Below, in pieces: positions 1 through 7,710 of a stretch of 35,372 nucleotides of DNA. The first letter of the stretch is position 1. Every line of letters starts with the position of its first letter. A program made the translations under genes and the position numbers. This DNA comes from Betaproteobacteria bacterium (lineage in GTDB: Bacteria; Pseudomonadota; Gammaproteobacteria; Burkholderiales; Burkholderiaceae_C): assembly GCA_025356445.1 (NCBI GenBank), contig JANXSZ010000057.1, positions 1-35,372 of the forward strand, written 5' to 3'. The notes under the pieces are model-generated. The model had not been told where the DNA came from. It saw only the letters and a list, made by a program, of their open reading frames with translations, and did no database searches.

Positions 1-1
1 G

Positions 2-448
2 GCATCTGCTTTGCCGCTGCACTTGCCCATGCGTTGCTCTCCGCTACAAAGATGTGATCAGCTCGCGCTTGCTTTGTCTGCGGTAAGACCCGATTTGGCC
101 TTCAAACCAGCGCACACCGAACCCCGCATCGCCGAGATGAATTTTGGCGCGTGGGAAGGCCAGCTCTGGAGCGACATCCCTCAAACCGAGATCGACGCCT
201 GGACGGCGGATTTTGCCGACACGCGCGTGGGTGTGCATGGCGAAAGCGTGCGCATCTTCATGCAGCGCGTGGACGGTGCCCTCGCGCAGTGGCGTGCCAG
301 CGGCGAGGACGCGCTGTGGGTCACGCACGCGGGGGTGGTGCGTGCAGCGAGGCTGTTGCTGGCTGGTGTGGCGTGCCCGACGCAGGCAGACCAGTGGCCG
401 CAGCAGGGGCCGGGGTTTGGCGCGTTGGAGGTATTGGACAGTCGATAA
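2..448 (+). CDS. cobC: Histidine phosphatase, probable CobC (alpha-ribazole phosphatase), 3' part
   Basis: The frame is open from the first bases, so the gene begins before the window; 148 residues remain. The N-terminal phosphohistidine motif (RHG) is therefore missing. What remains fits the histidine phosphatase superfamily: SPLQRC near residue 11, EMNFGAWEG around residue 44, and the second catalytic histidine in WVTHAG near the C-terminus. The EMxFGxWEG form is typical of proteins annotated as CobC, which removes the 5' phosphate of alpha-ribazole phosphate or adenosylcobalamin phosphate in the last steps of B12 assembly. The presence of cobT at the other end of the window supports a cobalamin role. 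Another phosphoglycerate-mutase-like phosphatase cannot be excluded. Confidence 0.72.
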   Translation, partial: ASALPLHLPMRCSPLQRCDQLALALSAVRPDLAFKPAHTEPRIAEMNFGAWEGQLWSDIPQTEIDAWTADFADTRVGVHGESVRIFMQRVDGALAQWRASGEDALWVTHAGVVRAARLLLAGVACPTQADQWPQQGPGFGALEVLDSR

Positions 449-559
449 TCCACTTCATGCCTAAACACGCCAACACCGCCGATTCGGTTAATTCCGTTTG
501 AGGCACTTGAAGGCAAGAGCACTCTGTGTTCCACCATTCAGCAATTTTCGGAAACTCCC

Positions 560-1843
560 ATGTACATCGACAAGATCAGACTCCAGAACATCCGAGGTTT
601 CAGCGATCTGGAGTTCAACCTGGCAAGGCCTGATGGCAGCCACGCGGGGTGGACGGTGTTTACCGGTGATAACGGGTCTGGCAAGAGCACGCTGCTCAAA
701 GCGATTGCGGTGGCGCTCACAGGCAAAGATACTGCCCGTGCTTTGCAACCCAGCTTTCACCGCTGGATCAGTGAGGATGCCGCTGAGAAAGAAGGTCGTA
801 TTGAACTCATGATTACGCCAGAAAAAGGTGTGGATGAGTTTTCTGGTGGCGGTAAAACAGCCTACAAGAATTTTTCCGCAGCCATTGTTTTAAAAAATGC
901 AGGCCGGGAAACCAGTGTCGAGGTGATTGAACCCCAGTTGACTGCTCGACGCGGCCCATGGGCGACAGATGCAAAGGGTTGGTTTTCATGCGGGTATGGG
1001 CCATTTCGACGGGTATTTGGTGCATCTCCAGAGGCTACTCGTCTGATGGTTGGTGCATCTACAGAGCGCTTTGTCACCATGTTCCATGAAGCAGCTTCTC
1101 TGCTTGAGGTGGATCAGTGGCTGCGTAATCTGAATCACAAAACACTGGAAGGTAAAAGAGAGGAAACCGTACAACTTGAGTTGCTGCTCTCTATTTTGCG
1201 CGACGATCTTTTGCCCAACCAGATTACGGTGGACAGGGTGGATTCCGATGGACTGTGGCTCAAAGACCGGCAAGGCTTGCAACTGGCTTGGGGTGATATG
1301 AGCGATGGGTATCGTTCCGCCTTGGCGCTACTTGCGGACATTTTGCGGCACCTTATTGCGGCTTACGGCATCGAAGGCCTTGCAGAAAAAGACGGTAATG
1401 GCAAGGTGTTCATTGTCAAAGGGGGTGTCGTCATGATTGACGAGATTGATGCCCATTTGCACCCCGAATGGCAGCAAAAAATAGGCTTTTGGCTGAAGCA
1501 GCATTTCCCTAAAATTCAGTTTCTGGTCACCACGCACAGTCCCATCATTTGCCAGGCTGCAGATGAAAATGGTTTATTCGTATTGCCTGAACCGGGCGGC
1601 GATAGCAAACCAAGACCGTTGACGAAGGCTGAATACAACAAGGTTATCGCCTCGCGGCCCGATACTATTTTGTTGTCTCCGGCTTTTGGTTTACAAAATA
1701 CACGCTCGCCCCGTGCCGTAGAAGGCCGCGCCGAATACAGCAAATTGATGGCCAAGCAGCGTGCGGGTGTCAAACTCAGCATAGCGGAAACCGCCAAGGC
1801 GAGTCAGCTTGAAATGTTTGCGACTGTTCAAGAGGCGTTGTAA
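560..1843 (+). CDS. ptuA: Septu-type anti-phage ATPase PtuA
   Basis: A 427-residue ATPase of the SMC/RecF/OLD-like ABC fold. It opens with the typical beta strand ending in RGF, followed by the Walker A loop GDNGSGKST (residues 36-44). An ABC signature-like DMSDGYRS lies near residue 248, Walker B MIDEID near residue 292, and the H-loop TTHSP near residue 325. The next gene, 3 bases downstream, is a TIGR02646-type HNH nuclease, and this pair defines Septu, in which the ATPase oligomer controls the nuclease. The ATG at 560 follows a weak GGAAA element. The two genes have lower GC than the rest: rows 841-900 and 1141-1200 count 24/60 and 26/60 G+C, while row 13441-13500 has 44/60. All ATPase motifs look intact. 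Confidence 0.85.
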   Translation: MYIDKIRLQNIRGFSDLEFNLARPDGSHAGWTVFTGDNGSGKSTLLKAIAVALTGKDTARALQPSFHRWISEDAAEKEGRIELMITPEKGVDEFSGGGKTAYKNFSAAIVLKNAGRETSVEVIEPQLTARRGPWATDAKGWFSCGYGPFRRVFGASPEATRLMVGASTERFVTMFHEAASLLEVDQWLRNLNHKTLEGKREETVQLELLLSILRDDLLPNQITVDRVDSDGLWLKDRQGLQLAWGDMSDGYRSALALLADILRHLIAAYGIEGLAEKDGNGKVFIVKGGVVMIDEIDAHLHPEWQQKIGFWLKQHFPKIQFLVTTHSPIICQAADENGLFVLPEPGGDSKPRPLTKAEYNKVIASRPDTILLSPAFGLQNTRSPRAVEGRAEYSKLMAKQRAGVKLSIAETAKASQLEMFATVQEAL

Positions 1844-1846
1844 GCC

Positions 1847-2581
1847 ATGCGGCGAATTCAACGCGTTGCGCTAAGCAAGGCACCCACCGACTACCTCGCT
1901 CGGCGGCAGGTAGCGGCAAATAACCAGAAGCAGCAAGGTGTACTCAATGTAGATACGCACTGGAGCAGCACCCGGCAAACCCAAGCGTTTAAGCCGGTGC
2001 TGAAGACCTTGCAAGCGATGGCTGGTGATGCCCAACGCTGTATGTATTGCCTGGATTCGCATGGCACCGATGTGGAGCACTTTCGTCCCAAAGCACTCTA
2101 CCCAAAGCACCTCTACGCATGGCCGAACCTGCTGCTCTGCTGTACCGAGTGCGGACGATTTAAGGGGAATAAATTTCCCATGCAGGACAAGCAAGCCTTG
2201 CTGCTAAACCCTACGCGGGAAGACCCGTGGAAGCATTTGGATTTTGACCCTGCTACCGGGAATATGTGTGCTCGCTTTGATGCATCCCGCAACGATTGGT
2301 CTGTCAAAGGCCTCAAGACCATAGAGGTGCTGCAGTTGGACAGGCGAGAAGCCCTTTCAGCGGTCTATTTGCGCACGCTGAAGCGGCTTAGCGTTGTCGT
2401 ACAAACCGCATTGGATACGGGTGAGTTGGAGGCCCAAAAGTTAATGGCTGCATTGAAAGAAAAGGATGACCACGGGCTGTTGGGATGGTGCCTGAGTGAC
2501 CGTGCGCAAACAACCGCACCTTTCTCCCATCTTTACCTGCAACACCCTCATATTTGGCGTGCCTGTAGCAAGCTTGTTTAG
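1847..2581 (+). CDS. ptuB: Septu-type HNH endonuclease PtuB
   Basis: A 244-residue protein with an HNH/zinc-finger core: C65-x2-C68, then DVEHF (His78), Asn94 in WPNLLLCC, and C99-x2-C102 followed by KGNKFP. This layout (CxxC, D-x-E-H-F, WxN, CCxxC, KGxxFP) matches the TIGR02646 family to which PtuB belongs. PtuB is expected to cut nucleic acid once released or activated by the ATPase partner. The start lies 3 bases after the ptuA stop, so the two are almost certainly translated from one message. No reverse transcriptase lies upstream (only 111 bases separate ptuA from cobC), so this is stand-alone Septu, not the retron form that also uses PtuAB. The four cysteines and the catalytic residues appear intact. 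Confidence 0.85.
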   Translation: MRRIQRVALSKAPTDYLARRQVAANNQKQQGVLNVDTHWSSTRQTQAFKPVLKTLQAMAGDAQRCMYCLDSHGTDVEHFRPKALYPKHLYAWPNLLLCCTECGRFKGNKFPMQDKQALLLNPTREDPWKHLDFDPATGNMCARFDASRNDWSVKGLKTIEVLQLDRREALSAVYLRTLKRLSVVVQTALDTGELEAQKLMAALKEKDDHGLLGWCLSDRAQTTAPFSHLYLQHPHIWRACSKLV

Positions 2582-2597
2582 CCATCGTCATTCAGCC

Positions 2598-3614
2598 GTG
2601 ACTCACCACACCATCTCCATCCCCCAAGTCCTTCAGATTTTGCAGGGCGTGCGCCAGCGGGGTGGCAACATCCACGCCATCGTCCAGCGTGCAGGTATCG
2701 CACCCGCTTTGCTGGACTCCCCCCTGGCCCGTGTCACCCAGGCGCAGTATGCGGCCCTCACCTTTGTGCTGCGGCGCGTGACCCGTGATGAGCTGTGGGG
2801 GCTGTGCCACCATCCACTGCGGGTGGGCAGTTTTGTACAAGCGTGTCGCATGCTGGTGCATTGCCAAACGCTGGGAGAGGTGCTGCGCACAGGTTGTCGG
2901 TTCTTTCACCTGCAATTGCATGACTTTGTGCCGCGCCTCGTTGTGGAGCAGGGTTTTGTGCACTACCGGCTGGTCAGCCGGGGGCCGCGCGACCGGGCGC
3001 AGAGCTATGCCGAGCGGGTGTTTGCATTTTTCACCTACGGGCTGGTTTCATGGCTGGTGGCGCGGCGTATTCCCTTGCTGGACGTGACCTACCCCGAGGC
3101 TGACATGGCCTACAACACCGATGCTGAACTGCTGTTCCATGCCCCTATGCACTACGCTAAAGCGCATGTGGGCTTTCGGTTTGAGGCGCGTTGGCTGGAT
3201 TTACCCGTGGTGCAAAACAGCCAAAGCCTGGCTGAATTCCTGCAGCAAGCACCCGCCAGCTTGCTGGTGCGATACCGGGACACCAGCAGTCTCGCCGACC
3301 GCATCCGCCGCCTGTTGCGAAAACGGCTGCGTGACGAACTGCCCTCGCTGGAGGCGGTGGGCCAAACGCTCGCCATCACACCGCAAACCTTGCGTCGCCG
3401 CTTGCGCGATGAGGGCAGCGGCTATCAGCAGATCAAGGACGAGCTGCGGCGCGATGCCGCCATCGAATACCTCGCCCAGACCCGGCTGCCGCTGCTGGAG
3501 ATCGCCAACCGGGTGGGGTTTTCCGAGGCCAGTACCTTTCACCGTGCGTTCAAGAGTTGGACGGGCGTGGCACCGGGCGAGTACCGCAGCGCCCTTGGGC
3601 ACGGCGAGGCTTGA
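2598..3614 (+). CDS. AraC-family transcriptional regulator with arabinose-binding-like N domain
   Basis: 338 residues from a GTG start. The frame is open further upstream, but that would overlap ptuB by about 85 bases with residues that do not look like the family, so GTG 2598, 16 bases after the ptuB stop, is preferred. The first ~200 residues match the Arabinose_bd-type ligand domain of OruR/ArgR-like AraC regulators (LWGLCHHPLRVGSF is characteristic). The last ~100 residues carry two helix-turn-helices, the second in LPLLEIANRVGFSEASTFHR, followed by GVAPGEYR. Regulators of this class often sit beside acyl-CoA catabolic genes. Position and orientation make it the likely activator of the long operon that starts at 3714 or 4273. 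The effector is unknown. Confidence 0.88.
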   Translation: MTHHTISIPQVLQILQGVRQRGGNIHAIVQRAGIAPALLDSPLARVTQAQYAALTFVLRRVTRDELWGLCHHPLRVGSFVQACRMLVHCQTLGEVLRTGCRFFHLQLHDFVPRLVVEQGFVHYRLVSRGPRDRAQSYAERVFAFFTYGLVSWLVARRIPLLDVTYPEADMAYNTDAELLFHAPMHYAKAHVGFRFEARWLDLPVVQNSQSLAEFLQQAPASLLVRYRDTSSLADRIRRLLRKRLRDELPSLEAVGQTLAITPQTLRRRLRDEGSGYQQIKDELRRDAAIEYLAQTRLPLLEIANRVGFSEASTFHRAFKSWTGVAPGEYRSALGHGEA

Positions 3615-3713
3615 TGCGGTACGGGTCGCCAAAGTTGGGGGCGACAATTTTGCCAATCACGTTGGCCGTTCCGGCCATTGGAGATGCACTGTGTGCCGCC
3701 TAAGCTTGGCGGC

Positions 3714-4154
3714 ATGAATCTCACACCTCTTCAACTCCAACCAGACCCTGCGTCCGCTGCCTTGCCACGCAGCGGACGCAGCCGCCATGTCCCCTTCACC
3801 GCCCATTTAGGTTTCGTCATCGAGCAAGCCGATGCTGGCACAGCGGTGGTTTCTATGGCGCTGCAACCGCACCTTTTAAACAACCACGGTGCAGGTCACG
3901 GTGGTGTGCTGATGACGCTGATGGACATGGCGATGGCCAACGCAGCCCTGTCGCGCATCGACTATGCCCGCGAGGTGGTGACGGTTGACATGCACGTGGC
4001 TTTCATGAGTGCGTCATCTGGCCGGTTGGTGGCCACTGCCCGCGCCACGGGTGGCGGCAAATCGCTTTGTTTTTGCGAAGCGCGTGTGGAAGACGAAAAC
4101 GGCAAGGTGGCCGCACAGGCGATGGGTACGTTCCGGTACAGGAACGCCAGTTGA
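3714..4154 (+). CDS. PaaI-family hotdog thioesterase
   Basis: 146 residues from ATG 3714; an in-frame ATG at 3684 and a TTG at 3678 are alternatives, neither with a convincing ribosome-binding site. The fold is single hotdog: a strand, then HLLNNHGAGHGGVLMTLMD with the HGG turn and the acidic residue of the hotdog helix, and a C-terminal strand ending in AMGTFRY. This is the PaaI/4HBT type, which hydrolyses acyl-CoA thioesters, commonly to rescue CoA from dead-end intermediates in aromatic or fatty acid breakdown. It lies 99 bases after the AraC gene and 118 bases before the thiolase, so it may be the first gene of the catabolic operon. Substrate unknown. Confidence 0.82.
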   Translation: MNLTPLQLQPDPASAALPRSGRSRHVPFTAHLGFVIEQADAGTAVVSMALQPHLLNNHGAGHGGVLMTLMDMAMANAALSRIDYAREVVTVDMHVAFMSASSGRLVATARATGGGKSLCFCEARVEDENGKVAAQAMGTFRYRNAS

Positions 4155-4164
4155 TCGATCGCTG

Positions 4165-4210
4165 ATCGCCGTTGATCGTTTAAGCCAATGATTTTGAAAC
4201 GATCGGCGAT
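4165..4210. promoter_or_regulatory. Bulged inverted repeat with nearby direct repeats, candidate operator
   Basis: ATCGCCG (4165-4171), a 3-base bulge, and ATCGTTT (4175-4181) pair with AAACGATCGGCGAT (4197-4210) across a 15-base loop. TTGATCG also occurs at 4151 and again at 4172, a spacing of 21 bases. No T-run follows, so it is not a standard intrinsic terminator. Between the thioesterase and the thiolase gene, it could be a regulator site or an RNA hairpin affecting the downstream genes. Confidence 0.45.
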
Positions 4211-4272
4211 TGAGTCTGCGCCGACCCCAGCGCAAACTGCCCTGAGTTTGCACAACGCCCTAAGGAGTTCCC

Positions 4273-5478
4273 ATGAAATGCATGCAGCGTCCCGTTCACG
4301 TCGTCGGTGTGGGCATGATCCCCTTCACCAAACCCGGTGCCAGTGACCCCTATACCGTGATGGGCGCACGTGCTGCCCAACTGGCCCTGGACGATGCCGG
4401 TGTGCCCTACCGCGAAGTGCAGCAAGCCTATGTGGGCTACGTTTACGGCGACTCCACCTCGGGTCAGGCTGCCATTTACGGCGTGGGGCTGACGGGTATC
4501 CCGGTGGTCAACGTCAACAACAACTGCTCTTCGGGTTCCAGTGCGCTGTTCCTGGCGCGCCAGGCGGTGGAAAGTGGCATGGTCGAATGCGCCATCGCGT
4601 TGGGGTTTGACCAAATGGTGCCCGGCGCGCTCAAAGGCGCTTACGATGACCGGCCCTCACCCATGGCGCGGTTTGCGCAGGCGATGGACGCCCACCAGGG
4701 CACGGAACCCGCCTTGCCCCGTGCGGCCCAGTTTTTTGGTGGCGCAGGGCGTGACTACATCAAGGAATACGGCATTCGCCCCGACACCTTTGGCCGCATC
4801 GCGGTCAAAGCCCGTCAGCACGCGGCACGCAACCCGCTGGCCGTGTTCCGCCAGACCCTGACGCTGGACGAAGTGATGGCCTCGCCTACGGTGTTTGCGC
4901 CGTTGACGCGCTACCAGTGCTGCCCGCCCACCTGCGGTGCTGCGGCCGCCATCGTCTGTTCCGCTGATTTCGCCAAAAAACACAATCTGGACCGCCGTGT
5001 GGTGATCGCCGCTCAAGCCATGACCACCGATACCCCCAGTACCTTTGAGAAGCGCGACATGCGCCAACTGGTGGGCTATGACATGACTGCTTCAGCCGCT
5101 CAGCAGGTTTATGAGGCCGCCGGCATAGGCCCTGACGATCTGGATGTGGTGGAACTGCATGACTGCTTCACCGCCAACGAACTCATTACGTACGAAGGCC
5201 TGGGTTTGACGCCTGAGGGCACCGCCGAAAAATTCATCCTGGACGGTGACAACACTTACGGTGGGCGTATCGTTACCAACCCTTCCGGCGGGCTGTTGTC
5301 CAAGGGTCATCCGTTGGGTGCCACCGGTTTGGCGCAATGCGCAGAGCTGGTGTGGCAGCTGCGTGGGCAGGCCGACCAGCGGCAGGTAGAGGGTGCAAGA
5401 CTCGCGTTGCAGCACAACCTTGGTCTCGGTGGTGCTTGCGTTGTGACGCTGTACCAAGCCGTAGATACCGCCGCCTGA
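4273..5478 (+). CDS. SCP-x-type thiolase (acetyl/propionyl-CoA acyltransferase)
   Basis: 401 residues; ATG preceded by a strong TAAGGAG. It belongs to the SCP2/SCP-x thiolase branch. Catalytic features are complete: nucleophile Cys85 in VNNNCSSGSS, His296 in ELHDCFTANE and His346 in SKGHPLGATG. SCP-x thiolases cleave 3-ketoacyl-CoAs, including 2-methyl-branched ones, giving acetyl-CoA or propionyl-CoA. The gene begins a run of same-strand genes with gaps of 13 to 78 bases or short overlaps. It contrasts with the second thiolase-like gene at 14103, which lacks the cysteine, so this one is probably the true thiolytic enzyme of the operon. Confidence 0.9.
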   Translation: MKCMQRPVHVVGVGMIPFTKPGASDPYTVMGARAAQLALDDAGVPYREVQQAYVGYVYGDSTSGQAAIYGVGLTGIPVVNVNNNCSSGSSALFLARQAVESGMVECAIALGFDQMVPGALKGAYDDRPSPMARFAQAMDAHQGTEPALPRAAQFFGGAGRDYIKEYGIRPDTFGRIAVKARQHAARNPLAVFRQTLTLDEVMASPTVFAPLTRYQCCPPTCGAAAAIVCSADFAKKHNLDRRVVIAAQAMTTDTPSTFEKRDMRQLVGYDMTASAAQQVYEAAGIGPDDLDVVELHDCFTANELITYEGLGLTPEGTAEKFILDGDNTYGGRIVTNPSGGLLSKGHPLGATGLAQCAELVWQLRGQADQRQVEGARLALQHNLGLGGACVVTLYQAVDTAA

Positions 5479-5491
5479 CCGGAGTGTTGCG

Positions 5492-5929
5492 ATGATTGAC
5501 CGACGTTACATCGGGCACACCATGCCCGCCTTCAGCGTGCCTGTAGAAGCCGGCCGTTTGCAGTTCTTTGCCAAAGCCACAGGCCAAACTGACCCGGTTT
5601 ACAGCGACGAAGCAGCGGCCCGCGCGGCAGGATACCCGGCGCTGCCCGTGCCACCCACGTTTTTGTTTTGCCTGGAGATGGCCTCGCCTGACCCTGCAGC
5701 CATCCGCAATCTGCTGGGCCTGGACTACACCCGGTTGCTGCACGGCGAGCAGGCCTTCACCTACCACGCCATGGCCTATGCGGGTGACGTGCTTCAGTTT
5801 TCGCAGCGTATTGAGGATATTTACGACAAGAAAAATGGCGCACTGGAGTTCGTGGTGCGCAAGACCCAGGTCACTAACCAGCACGGCGCGTTGGTCGCTG
5901 AATTGCGTGGCGTGACGGTGCTGCGCTGA
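5492..5929 (+). CDS. MaoC-like dehydratase, N-terminal type (FAS1-like dehydratase half)
   Basis: 145 residues, 13 bases after the thiolase. The sequence fits the MaoC_dehydrat_N group: IGHTMPAFSVPVEAGRLQFFAKATGQTD at the start, a central PPTFLFCLEM, and LLHGEQAFTYHAMAYAGD in the second half. The usual Asp/His hydratase dyad is not seen at the expected place (TGQTDPVYSDE). Such half-proteins form heterodimers with a catalytic MaoC half, which is the next gene. The pair would hydrate a 2-enoyl-CoA. The same two-subunit arrangement is known in the ChsH1/ChsH2 hydratase of steroid side-chain breakdown. This is probably the structural and substrate-shaping subunit. Confidence 0.82.
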   Translation: MIDRRYIGHTMPAFSVPVEAGRLQFFAKATGQTDPVYSDEAAARAAGYPALPVPPTFLFCLEMASPDPAAIRNLLGLDYTRLLHGEQAFTYHAMAYAGDVLQFSQRIEDIYDKKNGALEFVVRKTQVTNQHGALVAELRGVTVLR

Positions 5930-5955
5930 ATTTGACCCCTGTATGGAATCAACCC

Positions 5956-6447
5956 ATGACTGACACACATTCCCCTCAAACTTCCCTGCCCAATCCTCCT
6001 TTGGGTTTTGACCGCGTTCAGGTGGGTGATGCGCTGCCCACTTTTGAAACCCCTCCTGTTTCCCGCCTAGCATTGGCGTTGTACTGCGGTGCTTCTGGCG
6101 ACCACAACCCTATCCACGTTGACAGCGATTTCGCCACATCCGCAGGTGTGCCTGATGTGTTCGCCCACGGCATGTTGCCTATGGCCTGGCTGGGTCGCTT
6201 GCTGACGGACTGGGTGCCACAAACCGCCGTGCGCGAATTCAGCGTGCGGTTTGCGGCTATCACCCACCTTCATGAGCGCATCACCTGCACAGGGCGCGTT
6301 GACGAGAAGTTCGAGCGACAAACGGGTGAGCCATCCGGTGGGCAAAGTGGCGAGCAGCGCGAGCGATGTGTGCGCGTCACGCTGACCACAACGAACCAAG
6401 ACGGCCAAATCAAGCTCTCTGGTGAAGCCGTGCTGGCCCTGCCGTAG
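5956..6447 (+). CDS. MaoC-like enoyl-CoA hydratase, catalytic half
   Basis: 163 residues from ATG 5956; a TTG at 5932 would add eight residues and is less likely. The (R)-hydratase motif is clear: GASGDHNPIHVDSDFA, with Asp49 and His54 spaced as in the known Asp/His dyad, followed by FAHGMLPMAWLGRLL. The C-terminal part has an unusual hydrophilic loop rich in Gly, Glu and Arg (about residues 125-143) before the final strands. It most likely pairs with the preceding protein as a heteromeric 2-enoyl-CoA hydratase of (R) specificity. That would suit the downstream 17-beta-HSD4-like dehydrogenase, whose family oxidises (R)-3-hydroxyacyl-CoAs. Confidence 0.85.
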   Translation: MTDTHSPQTSLPNPPLGFDRVQVGDALPTFETPPVSRLALALYCGASGDHNPIHVDSDFATSAGVPDVFAHGMLPMAWLGRLLTDWVPQTAVREFSVRFAAITHLHERITCTGRVDEKFERQTGEPSGGQSGEQRERCVRVTLTTTNQDGQIKLSGEAVLALP

Positions 6448-6514
6448 CTTGGCTGCCGACGCTCCCGGCAACCCTCCCTTAAACCTATCCCCAAAACACA
6501 AAGAGACAAACACC

Positions 6515-7666
6515 ATGGACAGCGTTTTAACCTTCCCCCGTACCGTGTTTCGTGAAGACCACGAGGCTTACCGCGATACCGTGCGCCGCTTCATCGAGCG
6601 CGAGTGCAAGCCTCTGCAAGCCCAGTGGGACAAGGAGGGGCGTGTCGACAGGGAGACCTGGCTGAAAGCCGGGCGTGAGGGTTTGCTCTGTACCGCCCAG
6701 TCGGAAGAGTGGGGAGGTGCCGGGGGCGACTTTGGCCATTGCGCGGTGCTGATCGAGGAAATCGCCAGCTCAGGCATCAGTGGGCCAGGGTTCTATTTGC
6801 ATTCGGACATCATTGCCCCTTATATCGAGCGTTTGGGCACGGCGGCGCAGAAAGCGCGCTGGCTGGCATCCTGCGCACGCGGCGAGACGATTTTGGCCAT
6901 TGCGATGAGCGAGCCGGGTGCGGGCAGCGATCTGAAAGCCATCCGAACCACGGCGGTGCGCGATGGCGATGAGTACGTCATCAATGGCTCCAAAACCTTC
7001 ATTTCCAACGGATTGAACTGCGATTTGGTGGTGCTGGTTGCCAAGACCCAGCCCGAGTTGGGTGCCAAAGGTGTGTCGCTGATTTTGGTGGAAGCCGACC
7101 GTCCCGGCTTTCGCAAAGGTGCCAAGCTGGAAAAGATGGGCCAAGAGGCCGCCGATACGTCAGAGCTGTTTTTTGACGACCTGCGCGTGCCCGTGAGCAA
7201 CCTGCTGGGCGAGGAGGGCAAAGGCTTTGCCTACCTGATGACCGAGCTGGCGCAAGAGCGCTTCATCATCGCCATTGGCTGTGCGGCCAAGCTCGAAGCC
7301 ATGCTGACCGAGACCATCCGCTACACCAAAGAGCGCATGGTGTTTGGCAAGCCGCTATTTGATTTTCAGAACACGCGCTTCAAGCTGGCTGACATCAAAG
7401 CCCGCGCCACCGCCATGCGCATGATGGTGGACATGTACCTGGCCGAGCACCTGCGCCGCAAACTGACGGTGGAAGAAGCCGCCATCGCCAAGCTTTACTG
7501 CACCGAAGAACTGGGCCGTGCGCTGGACGAGTTGCTGCAACTCTACGGTGGCTACGGCTACATGATGGCCTACCCCATTTGCCGCGCCTTTGTGGATTCG
7601 CGTGTGAGCCGTATTTACGGCGGCACCAGTGAAGTGATGAAGGAGTTGATCTCGCGTAATTTGTAA
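6515..7666 (+). CDS. Acyl-CoA dehydrogenase, long-chain (LCAD) type
   Basis: 383 residues from ATG 6515, which follows an AAAGAGAC ribosome-binding region; an upstream in-frame start would overlap the MaoC gene and is rejected. A full FAD-dependent acyl-CoA dehydrogenase: AMSEPGAGSDL for flavin contacts, the R-x-x-FGKPL segment, and LLQLYGGYGYM near the end. The usual catalytic Glu in YEGTS is replaced by Gly369 (IYGGTSEVMKELISR), while Glu248 in ELAQER sits at the alternative position used by mitochondrial LCAD and isovaleryl-CoA dehydrogenase. It should form the first double bond on the acyl-CoA and pass electrons to ETF. Substrates of this class are often branched or long. Confidence 0.88.
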   Translation: MDSVLTFPRTVFREDHEAYRDTVRRFIERECKPLQAQWDKEGRVDRETWLKAGREGLLCTAQSEEWGGAGGDFGHCAVLIEEIASSGISGPGFYLHSDIIAPYIERLGTAAQKARWLASCARGETILAIAMSEPGAGSDLKAIRTTAVRDGDEYVINGSKTFISNGLNCDLVVLVAKTQPELGAKGVSLILVEADRPGFRKGAKLEKMGQEAADTSELFFDDLRVPVSNLLGEEGKGFAYLMTELAQERFIIAIGCAAKLEAMLTETIRYTKERMVFGKPLFDFQNTRFKLADIKARATAMRMMVDMYLAEHLRRKLTVEEAAIAKLYCTEELGRALDELLQLYGGYGYMMAYPICRAFVDSRVSRIYGGTSEVMKELISRNL

Positions 7667-7710
7667 GCCACGGCATCCTGAGCGTTCAAAAACCACAAGG
7701 AGACAACAAG

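Noticed and set aside
449-2581. Retron Ec78-like system using PtuAB
   Set aside because: Only 111 bases lie between cobC and ptuA, and no reverse transcriptase frame or msr/msd-like structure is visible, so the simple Septu reading is preferred.
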